64,000 bases of DNA, from positions 31,658-95,657 of the forward strand of contig CAJWSU010000004.1 in assembly GCA_913046335.1 (NCBI GenBank). The letters run 5' to 3'. The notes beneath the pieces are model-generated. The model ran no database searches and had not been told where the DNA came from. It saw nothing but the letters and a program-made list of their open reading frames with translations. Source of the stretch: TMED109 sp002684605 (GTDB taxonomy: Bacteria > Pseudomonadota > Alphaproteobacteria > TMED109). This document shows positions 16,933 through 23,696 of the stretch, piece after piece. Every line of letters begins with the position of its first letter. Positions within the stretch are counted from its first letter, which is position 1. Position numbers and translations under genes: made by a program.

Positions 16933-17919
16933 ATGAAAATAGAACCCATAGGAATAACGCTTCACCAGCTAAAAATATTTTGGACAGTAGCGCAGGCTTC
17001 ATCCTTTACTAAGGCAAGCAAAATACTTGGTCTAGCGCAACCTTCATTGTCTCAACAAATATCTAAATTAGAAGATGAAGTAGGCTCACTATTATTTAAA
17101 AGAGGGCGGTCACAAATGAGTTTAACTGAGGCAGGAGCATTTTTGCAAAGAAGATCAGAGATTATGCTGTCTAGTATAGAAGAGACTATGGTAGGATTAA
17201 GACAATTCGGAAGTGGGCAAAAAGGACTAATATCTATAGGATTATTATCATCTGTCGCTAGAAACTTACTGCCTGCAGCTTCAGAAAAATTAGCAGAAAA
17301 ATTTCCTGATATAGAATTAGATATATTAGAAATATCTCCTGTAGAAGCAATAGACTTATTGTATGGTAGACAATTATCCGTCGCGGTATTAGCTGAAGAT
17401 TCTATTGCTAAAAGTATACTATCATTTAGCAAAACTAATTTATTCGAAGATCCTTATGTGTTAGCTGTTCCAAAATCGATTTCCTTGGAAAATATAAGAA
17501 ACTTAGATGAATTAAAAAATTCTCCTGTGAGTAAAGCATTAAGTAATATTATTCAGTTTGAGTTCGGTAATCAGCATAAAAAAAGAATAGAAGAATGGTT
17601 TACAAGTGTATTACCAAATTCGAGAGTTTTTGCAAAAACAAGAACTTATGAGGTTGCTCTTTCTATGGTGCAATCAGGTAGAGGAGTCGCAGTAGTGCCA
17701 GCATTAGCAGCAAGACTGGGTGGAAAAAATCTAGATTTTGATGTAAATTTGTATAGAACTAACTTACCAGTTAGAAAAATCATATCTTTAATTCCTTCGC
17801 AGTATGTGAGAGTAGAACCATATAAATCTTTTATTGAGGCTTTGACAGAAGCGGGTAAAAAGATGAAGTTGCCAAAAATCCATAAAGTTCCACCAATACT
17901 TGAATCTTTAAGTGTTTAA
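16933..17919 (+). CDS. LysR-family transcriptional regulator
   Basis: A 328-residue LTTR. The winged-helix DNA-binding domain spans about residues 9-70 (LHQLKIFWTVAQASSFTKAS, AQPSLSQQISKLEDEVG, LFKRG...LTEAG), followed by a linker helix and a periplasmic-binding-protein-like effector domain (about 98-310, GLISIGLLSSVARNLLP onward). Residue pattern is closest to the CbbR/CysB-like side, but the effector is unknown. An AAGG lies upstream. It is divergent from the aldo/keto reductase gene, and ends 96 bp before the orphan pqqA, so either could be a target. Confidence 0.93.
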   Translation: MKIEPIGITLHQLKIFWTVAQASSFTKASKILGLAQPSLSQQISKLEDEVGSLLFKRGRSQMSLTEAGAFLQRRSEIMLSSIEETMVGLRQFGSGQKGLISIGLLSSVARNLLPAASEKLAEKFPDIELDILEISPVEAIDLLYGRQLSVAVLAEDSIAKSILSFSKTNLFEDPYVLAVPKSISLENIRNLDELKNSPVSKALSNIIQFEFGNQHKKRIEEWFTSVLPNSRVFAKTRTYEVALSMVQSGRGVAVVPALAARLGGKNLDFDVNLYRTNLPVRKIISLIPSQYVRVEPYKSFIEALTEAGKKMKLPKIHKVPPILESLSV

Positions 17920-18015
17920 ATTTGGCTATAGGATATACCAATTTATACTATAGGTTTTAAAATTAAAAATTTTAGGTACATTAAATTATATTTAATTAAT
18001 TAAGGGATAAATACA

Positions 18016-18090
18016 ATGTGGAAATCACCAGTAGTTCTTGAAGTAGCAGTTGGTCTAGAAATTAATTGTTATGCTTGTGCAGAAATCTAA
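18016..18090 (+). CDS. pqqA: Orphan PQQ precursor peptide
   Basis: A 24-residue peptide that starts MWKSPVVLEVAVGLEINCY and ends ACAEI. The E15-x3-Y19 pair is the glutamate and tyrosine that PqqE crosslinks and that become pyrroloquinoline quinone. The run P-[VI]-V-x-E-x-x-VG-x-E-x-x-x-Y...AEI aligns with PqqA of methylotrophic alphaproteobacteria. AGGGA lies eight to nine bases before the ATG. No pqqB, C, D or E lies in the window; the gene stands alone and ends in a strong terminator, so it would be an independent transcript. The two cysteines are unusual for the family. Confidence 0.85.
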   Translation: MWKSPVVLEVAVGLEINCYACAEI

Positions 18091-18111
18091 ATTTTAGATT
18101 AAATGTATTCT

Positions 18112-18142
18112 AAAAACCGGTTTTTTAAACCGGTTTTTTTTT
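18112..18142. terminator. Bidirectional intrinsic terminator between pqqA and the EmrB-type gene
   Basis: A perfect 12-bp inverted repeat (AAAAACCGGTTT, loop TTT, AAACCGGTTTTT) is followed by further T on the plus strand, and its own A/T ends give a U tract on both strands. It ends the pqqA transcript on the plus strand and overlaps the stop of the convergent MFS gene, which it can also terminate. Confidence 0.9.
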
Positions 18143-19622
18143 ATTCTTTTTTTAGGCCCTTAACAAAAAATATAAGAGGGGAAATTACAAGAGCCATAAT
18201 TCCCATTATTAGCATAATTTGATTAAAGGCCATGGCGCTTGCCTCTTCTATACCTATTTTGTGAAGTATTTCTGAAGCTATTTTTATTTTTTCTGGTGAA
18301 TTACTTAAATATTTAGGAATTAAATTGTTTAATTTTGTTAAAAATAATTGAGATTGATAAAGTACTTTTGAAGTTATATTGCTAATCTCTAAATAGTTTT
18401 CAGTTATTTTGAGTTCAAAAAGAGTATTAGAAGCTGCTATGCCAATAGCTGCACCTAATCTATTCATTAGTGAATAAAGACCGCTTCCATCCTTTATTTT
18501 ATTAGCAGGTAAATAGCCAATTGATAAAAGGACTAATGGAAGAAAGCATAGCTGTGCTGATAAACCTCTTATGATTTGTGGCCATATGATTTCATTTAAA
18601 CCTATTTCTGAAATCATAAAACCTTGAAGCCATGTGCCGGTCGCCAGCATAATGAAGCCTATAAAAGCAACTGTTCTTCTATTAACTACCTTAAAAAGAA
18701 ATAAGGCAAGAAAACCAGATGCTACTTGTGCTGTTCCCATTATATATACCATAGAAGCTATTGTTGTCCCGTCTAGGCCACGAGTCCTTGCTATAAAAAC
18801 AGGCAGAATATATTGAGTAGCAAATATTATGATGCCCCATATAAATACTAAGATAGTACAAATTAAAAAATTTCTATTAGCAAATATTCGTAAATCAACT
18901 ATTGGGTTTTTAGTTTTTAATTCTCTCAAAATAAAAAGAAAGAAACTACATAGGCATATTAAAGATAAAGTGCAAATTAGGTTGGATTCAAACCAATATT
19001 CTCTTCTACCTTCTTCTAGAACAGCTAATCCTGTCCCTAAGAATAAAGCAGCTAATATGATTCCTATGAAATCTATCTTGTTCCACAAATATTCTTTTTT
19101 ATCAAAATCAGCGAGTTTTAATACAAGAATACCTATGATAAGTGAAAAAGGTGCATTGACTAAAAATACAAACCTCCATCCAATTTCATCACTTATCCAA
19201 CCTCCCATATGAGGTCCTAATGCTGAAGCAGAGGTTGCAATTACTCCTGTCATTATTGCAACAAATTGCTGCTCCTTTTTTGGAAATATTGTAAATAATG
19301 TTGCAAACATTGCAGGCATCATACCTCCTCCAAAAAAGCCTTGAAGTACTCTAAAAAATATCATTGATTCAATGGACCAAGAAAGTCCACAAAGTATGGA
19401 AGCTATAGTAAACCCTATAGAACACATAAAAAAGAATCTTTTAGTGGACATAGCTCTAGTTAACCAACCAGATAAAGGAAGCATAATTACTTCTGCTATT
19501 AAAAAAGAAGTAACAACCCAGCTCACTTGATCTGGCGCTGCTCCTAACCCCCCTTGAATATGTCTATAAGCGGCGCCAATATTTTGTACACTAATCAAAT
19601 TAAAGAACATACCTAGAGTCAT
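18141..19622 (-). CDS. emrB: EmrB/QacA-type multidrug MFS transporter (DHA2)
   Basis: An inner-membrane drug/H+ antiporter with 14 predicted helices. GLGAAPDQVSWVVTSFLIAE, WLTRAMSTKRFF and RVLQGFFGGGMMPAMFATLF are hallmarks of the DHA2 family. The span listed starts at the first canonical ATG (493 residues), but the homologous first helix begins earlier: the frame stays open for 16 more codons, up to an ATC at 19670 with AGGGA eight bases upstream and a stop codon directly before it; starting there gives 509 residues, close to family length. No ATG, GTG or TTG exists in that extension. It pairs with the EmrA-type adaptor 92 bp upstream to form a tripartite exporter. Confidence 0.9.
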   Translation of the reverse strand: MTLGMFFNLISVQNIGAAYRHIQGGLGAAPDQVSWVVTSFLIAEVIMLPLSGWLTRAMSTKRFFFMCSIGFTIASILCGLSWSIESMIFFRVLQGFFGGGMMPAMFATLFTIFPKKEQQFVAIMTGVIATSASALGPHMGGWISDEIGWRFVFLVNAPFSLIIGILVLKLADFDKKEYLWNKIDFIGIILAALFLGTGLAVLEEGRREYWFESNLICTLSLICLCSFFLFILRELKTKNPIVDLRIFANRNFLICTILVFIWGIIIFATQYILPVFIARTRGLDGTTIASMVYIMGTAQVASGFLALFLFKVVNRRTVAFIGFIMLATGTWLQGFMISEIGLNEIIWPQIIRGLSAQLCFLPLVLLSIGYLPANKIKDGSGLYSLMNRLGAAIGIAASNTLFELKITENYLEISNITSKVLYQSQLFLTKLNNLIPKYLSNSPEKIKIASEILHKIGIEEASAMAFNQIMLIMGIMALVISPLIFFVKGLKKE

Positions 19623-19762
19623 TAACCAGAAAGCAATTTTATTTTTACTACTTTTTGAGATGGAAAAGATTTATTTATTCCCTATTAATATTTTAAAATA
19701 TTAAAGTAAATATTAACTGAATAAGTTAAATAAACTAATTTTATTTTTAAACTTATATATTT

Positions 19763-20875
19763 CTATGGTTTAGTTTCAATTGAAACATAAACAGAAAGAC
19801 CTGGGACAATCCGGCCAAGCATATTTTTTGGGGTTTGAAATGTTATTTTGACAGGAACCCTTTGGACTACTTTTACAAAATTACCAGATGCGTTTTGAGG
19901 AGGAAGTAGACTAAAAGAGGCTGATGATGCTGGTGCTATAGAATGAACTACACCAGTAATTGTATTCTTTCTAAATGCATCAAAATATAATTTTACTTTC
20001 TGACCAACTTTAATATCTTCTACTTGCGTTTCTTTATAGTTAGCTATAATCCAAATATCATGAACCGGAACTATTGCCATTAAAGGCCAGCCATCTTCAA
20101 CGTATATGCCTGGTTCTGCAATACGATTAGCTATAACACCATCTATAGGCGCGTATATTTTTGTAGATTTTAGATCAACAATTGCCATTTTTAATTCAGC
20201 TTTTGATTTATCTAAATCAGCTTCTGATTTTTTAATCTCTACAATTAATTCATTTTTAAGAGAATCTATTTTTTCTCTTTCTGTGGAGAGCACTTTTAGT
20301 TTATTCTTTATAGAATTTGTTTTTGCTAAAGCTGAATCTAGTCCATGAGTGGTTGTTTGAACCTTTGTTATAGCTTCATCTAATTTTGATTTTGATACTG
20401 ATTTTTTTTCAAATAACTTTTCTATTCTTTTTAGGTTTTGTTCGGCTAGTTTTAGTTCACTGGAATATGCCTTAGCTTGAGAGCTATAAATCTTAATTTC
20501 ACTCTTAACAAGTTCCATCTTAGCATCTAAATTATTAAATGAAGAATTAATAGTATTAATTTTAGCTTTTACTGCTTCTATATTAGCTTCTGCTGCATCT
20601 AAAGAAGCTTTTAAGGCATTTACTTTATTTTCGTAAGGCTCAGAATCTAGAATTGCTAATAGATCATTTTTCTTAACAACAGAATTTGTTAAAGCTGGAA
20701 CTTCTCTTACATAACTAGAAACTCTTGAAGATATGGTTGTAATAGATGCTCTTACATAAGCATTATCTGTAGAAACTAAACTTTTGTTTGTATTCCACCA
20801 TTCTAATCCAGCTATTAATGCAAAAGCTATTACAATAATAGATATAAAAATTATAGTTAGCTTCTTAAGTTTCAT
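19763..20875 (-). CDS. emrA: EmrA/HlyD-family membrane-fusion (adaptor) protein
   Basis: A 370-residue adaptor: a short cytoplasmic start (MKLKKL), one membrane helix (about residues 6-24), a lipoyl half-motif in STDNAYVRASITTISSRVSS, a long coiled-coil hairpin (about 70-215, heptads rich in Lys, Glu, Ser), the returning lipoyl segment KIYAPIDGVIANR, and a beta-barrel domain ending in PGLSVYVSIETKP. It bridges the inner-membrane EmrB-type pump to an outer-membrane channel. I place the start at 20875 because AGGA is seven bases upstream; an ATG nine codons further up lacks one. It precedes the EmrB-type gene in the same operon. Confidence 0.93.
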   Translation of the reverse strand: MKLKKLTIIFISIIVIAFALIAGLEWWNTNKSLVSTDNAYVRASITTISSRVSSYVREVPALTNSVVKKNDLLAILDSEPYENKVNALKASLDAAEANIEAVKAKINTINSSFNNLDAKMELVKSEIKIYSSQAKAYSSELKLAEQNLKRIEKLFEKKSVSKSKLDEAITKVQTTTHGLDSALAKTNSIKNKLKVLSTEREKIDSLKNELIVEIKKSEADLDKSKAELKMAIVDLKSTKIYAPIDGVIANRIAEPGIYVEDGWPLMAIVPVHDIWIIANYKETQVEDIKVGQKVKLYFDAFRKNTITGVVHSIAPASSASFSLLPPQNASGNFVKVVQRVPVKITFQTPKNMLGRIVPGLSVYVSIETKP

Positions 20876-21011
20876 AAATTTTCCTAAATAAATTTGGCCC
20901 ATATTATCATATTTACATATATAATAGTACTTAAATTAAGCAATAAAGACGTATTTTAAAGTGTAATAGGTATGCACCATATGCATGGCTTATTGAGTTT
21001 TGAGCTGAGAT

Positions 21012-21087
21012 TGGTGGAGCCGAGGGGGATCGAACCCCTGACCTCATGACTGCCAGCCATGCGCTCTCCCAGCTGAGCTACGGCCCC
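21012..21087 (-). tRNA. tRNA-Ala (anticodon GGC)
   Basis: The minus strand gives a textbook cloverleaf: acceptor GGGGCCG/CGGCTCC (one G-U), D-stem GCTC/GAGC, anticodon stem CATGG/TCATG with loop CTGGCAG (anticodon GGC, reading GCC), T-loop TTCGATC and encoded CCA. It sits directly downstream of the FYDLN-acid gene on the same strand, an arrangement familiar in alphaproteobacteria. Confidence 0.97.
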
Positions 21088-21100
21088 CACTAATTAATAA

Positions 21101-21484
21101 CTAAGTGTCGCTTTCTTCGCTTTTATCATGTACATCAAGGTCTGCTATGCCTGATAAATTTTCTGAATCTTCATCGTCTTCAATATTAATTCCATCTTCT
21201 TCAGCAATTAGGTTCTCATCTAAATCCTCAATAGAAACTAGGTTTTCTAACTCACTATCCAATTCTTCCTCATCCTCTAATGCTGTATCTTGGTTTTCTA
21301 CTTTTACTTTAGGTGCCTCTACTAAAGGCTTTTTGTTAAGAGGAGGCCTACCTAATCTTGGTTTTATTTTAATAATAATTTCTGCGCCACATTTAGGACA
21401 TTTCGGCACTTCTTTTTTCAAATCATAAAATTTTGTTCCACACGAAGCACAAAGTTGTTTGTTACCTAATTCTGCTTTAGCCAT
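21101..21484 (-). CDS. FYDLN acid domain protein (TIGR02300 family)
   Basis: A 127-residue protein of the alphaproteobacterial TIGR02300 family. The N-terminal 45 residues contain a zinc ribbon: CASC, then the family motif GTKFYDL, and CPKCGAEI. After a basic hinge (KPRLGRPPLNKKP) the remaining half is very acidic (runs of Glu and Asp) and probably disordered. The function is unknown. I use the ATG at 21484, which has GGAGG seven bases upstream; the open frame continues further without a ribosome site. It lies just upstream of tRNA-Ala and divergent from aroA, the usual alphaproteobacterial order. Confidence 0.93.
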   Translation of the reverse strand: MAKAELGNKQLCASCGTKFYDLKKEVPKCPKCGAEIIIKIKPRLGRPPLNKKPLVEAPKVKVENQDTALEDEEELDSELENLVSIEDLDENLIAEEDGINIEDDEDSENLSGIADLDVHDKSEESDT

Positions 21485-21609
21485 AAAATTCCTCCACTTA
21501 TTTACCTTATATAAAGAATGCATTTGCCATTTAATTATATAGATGTCAAAAAAGAATTGTAAATTCAATTTTTAGTTTGTAATTATAATTTACATTAAAG
21601 TAAATAAAT

Positions 21610-22953
21610 ATGATAAAAAAAAATATTATAAAAAATAACCTTAGTTCTCATAAAGTTAGAGAATTAAAAGGTATTATCAGTCCTCCACCAGATAAATCTA
21701 TATCTCATAGGGCTCTACTATTTTCTGCTTTAGCTATGGGAAAAAGTACTATTGTTAATTTATTACATTCTGAAGATGTATTAAATATGGTTAAAGCCTT
21801 AAAAGCCTTAGGTGTAAATATTATAAAAAGAAGTAATATATATTATGTTATAGGAGTAGGGCTAAATGGTTTTAATACTCCTAGTAAACATATTGATTGC
21901 GGAAATAGCGGCACTCTAGCAAGGATACTTTTGGGTGCTATAGGAGGAAGTGAAATATTAGCTACTCTTGTTGGAGATTCATCATTGAGCAGTAGGCCTA
22001 TGGATAGAGTAATAAATCCATTAAAAAAAATGGGTATATCGTTTGATTCTATAAATAATAAATTACCACTAATAGTAAGAGGCGCAAGTGATATTTTGCC
22101 AATCAAATATATTTCACCAATTTCATCTGCTCAAGTAAAAACGACTATATTATTAGCAGGACTTAATTCTGAAGGTACTTCTGAGATTATTGAGCCATAT
22201 TCTTCACGCAATCATTCTGAAAATTTATTAAAGTATTATGGAGCTGATATCAAATATGATACAAAAAAATCAGGGAAAAATAGTGTTTTAATTACTGGAG
22301 GAGTAGTATTAAAAAGCTGTAATATAATTGTACCAGGAGATATTTCTTCTGCCGCTTTTGCTTTAGTAGCTGCAACCATCACTCCGGGTTCATATATTAA
22401 AATATTGAATGTAGGAATAAATTATTTTAGATCAGGCATATTAGAAGCTTTAGATTTAATGGGTGCAAAAATAAGTTTAGAAAATAAAATTACCAATGAT
22501 TATCAAGAACCTTTAGCAGATATAACTGTAAAATATTCTAAACTAAAGGGTGTTAATATATCCAGCTCTTATTCTTCTAGAATGATTGATGAGTATCCTA
22601 TATTAGCTATAGCGGCTGCAGTTGCTTCAGGTAAAACTAAATTAAGCGGTTTAGCAGAATTACGCCATAAAGAAAGTGATAGGTTTAAGGCAATTATAAA
22701 TGGCTTAGAAAGTTGCGGTATAAAAGTGGAGTCAGATAATGATGATATTATAATCTATGGCAACAATAAAATTTTGGGTGGCACAACTATAGATTGTAAT
22801 CATGATCATAGAGTTGCTATGTCTTTTATGATACTAGGAGCTTTATCATTGAAACCTATAAAAGTGATTGGCTGTAAGTCAATATCAACCTCCTACCCAA
22901 CCTTTGTTTCTGATATGAATTGTTTAGGAATGGATATTAGGAGTAATGATTAA
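21610..22953 (+). CDS. aroA: 3-phosphoshikimate 1-carboxyvinyltransferase (EPSP synthase)
   Basis: A 447-residue EPSP synthase, sixth step of the shikimate pathway: shikimate-3-phosphate plus phosphoenolpyruvate to EPSP. Substrate-binding segments visible are DKSISHRALLF, HIDCGNSGTLARILLG, SSAQVKTTILLAGLN, RNHSENLL, GDISSAAFAL, MIDEYPILAIAAA and ELRHKESDRF. The SAQVK and RxHxE patterns group it with the class II (CP4-like) alphaproteobacterial enzymes, but the usual PGDKS loop reads PPDKS and the NxTR site reads NYFR. It overlaps cmk by 8 bp, giving translational coupling. Confidence 0.97.
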   Translation: MIKKNIIKNNLSSHKVRELKGIISPPPDKSISHRALLFSALAMGKSTIVNLLHSEDVLNMVKALKALGVNIIKRSNIYYVIGVGLNGFNTPSKHIDCGNSGTLARILLGAIGGSEILATLVGDSSLSSRPMDRVINPLKKMGISFDSINNKLPLIVRGASDILPIKYISPISSAQVKTTILLAGLNSEGTSEIIEPYSSRNHSENLLKYYGADIKYDTKKSGKNSVLITGGVVLKSCNIIVPGDISSAAFALVAATITPGSYIKILNVGINYFRSGILEALDLMGAKISLENKITNDYQEPLADITVKYSKLKGVNISSSYSSRMIDEYPILAIAAAVASGKTKLSGLAELRHKESDRFKAIINGLESCGIKVESDNDDIIIYGNNKILGGTTIDCNHDHRVAMSFMILGALSLKPIKVIGCKSISTSYPTFVSDMNCLGMDIRSND

Positions 22954-23602
22954 TACAAACATAACTATCGCAATAGATGGAACAGCTGCTTCTGGAAAGG
23001 GAACTTTAGCAAGGTCTTTAGCTAAAGAGTTTAAATTTGCTTATTTGGATACAGGGAAACTCTATAGGGCTTCTGCATTAATAATTAGTAAAGAAAATAT
23101 TCATTTTGAAAATATTAATGATGTAATAACAGTAATTAAAAACTTTGATTTCTCCAAATTCAATTTTTTTGATGAAAGTCTAAAAAGTGACGAGATAGGT
23201 AAATTAGCCTCTATGATATCTGGTTATAAGGAGTTAAGAAACATATTATTAGAATATCAAAAAAGCTTTTCCTATAAAAGTCATAATAATAAATTAGGTG
23301 TTATATTAGATGGAAGAGATATAGGCACGGTAGTGTTACCTGAGGCTGATATAAAGTTTTTTATTACTGCATCTTTAAGCGCAAGAGCAGAAAGAAGATG
23401 GAAAGAGTTGATTTCCTTAGGACAAAGTACTATAAAGCGCCGTGTTGAGAAAGATATGCGAGATCGTGATGAACGTGATAGTAAAAGACAGTATTCACCT
23501 TTAGTTGCAGCTCCAGATGCAATCTTACTTGACACCACCAATTTAGATGCTAATGAATCGTTTTTATTAGCTAAAAAATATGTAGATGAGCACTTAAATT
23601 AA
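22946..23602 (+). CDS. cmk: Cytidylate kinase
   Basis: A 218-residue CMP/dCMP kinase. The P-loop is DGTAASGKGTLARSLA (about residues 11-26), the NMP-binding region includes LDTGKLYRASAL and LDGRDIGTVVLPEADIKFFI, and the LID segment has KRRVEKDMRDRDERDSKR. It makes CDP/dCDP from CMP/dCMP. AGGAG sits three bases before the ATG, which lies inside the end of aroA. It precedes rpsA, the common aroA-cmk-rpsA order of alphaproteobacteria. Confidence 0.97.
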   Translation: MINTNITIAIDGTAASGKGTLARSLAKEFKFAYLDTGKLYRASALIISKENIHFENINDVITVIKNFDFSKFNFFDESLKSDEIGKLASMISGYKELRNILLEYQKSFSYKSHNNKLGVILDGRDIGTVVLPEADIKFFITASLSARAERRWKELISLGQSTIKRRVEKDMRDRDERDSKRQYSPLVAAPDAILLDTTNLDANESFLLAKKYVDEHLN

Positions 23603-23645
23603 CATTATTTAAGTATTTTAGCTTCAAGGTGGGAAGCATTTAAAC

Positions 23646-23662
23646 CCAATTATTATAATTGG
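23646..23662 (+). promoter_or_regulatory. 17-bp perfect palindrome in the rpsA leader
   Basis: CCAATTAT-T-ATAATTGG lies 34 bp before the rpsA ATG. It could be an operator or a small leader hairpin, and it also contains a TATAAT. No convincing -35 element lies 17 bp upstream, and palindromes of this kind arise by chance in AT-rich DNA, so the role is uncertain. Confidence 0.25.
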
Positions 23663-23696
23663 ACGCATCAAAGAAAGTTTAAAGGATTAATTTAAA

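Noticed and set aside
20960..20990. Imperfect inverted repeat GCACCATATGCATGGC before tRNA-Ala
   Set aside because: The arms are short and broken, with no U-run and no promoter element; probably coincidence.
23592..23614. 8-bp stem ACTTAAAT/ATTTAAGT after cmk as a terminator
   Set aside because: The stem is almost all A-T and lacks a clear U-run; rpsA follows closely and could be read through.
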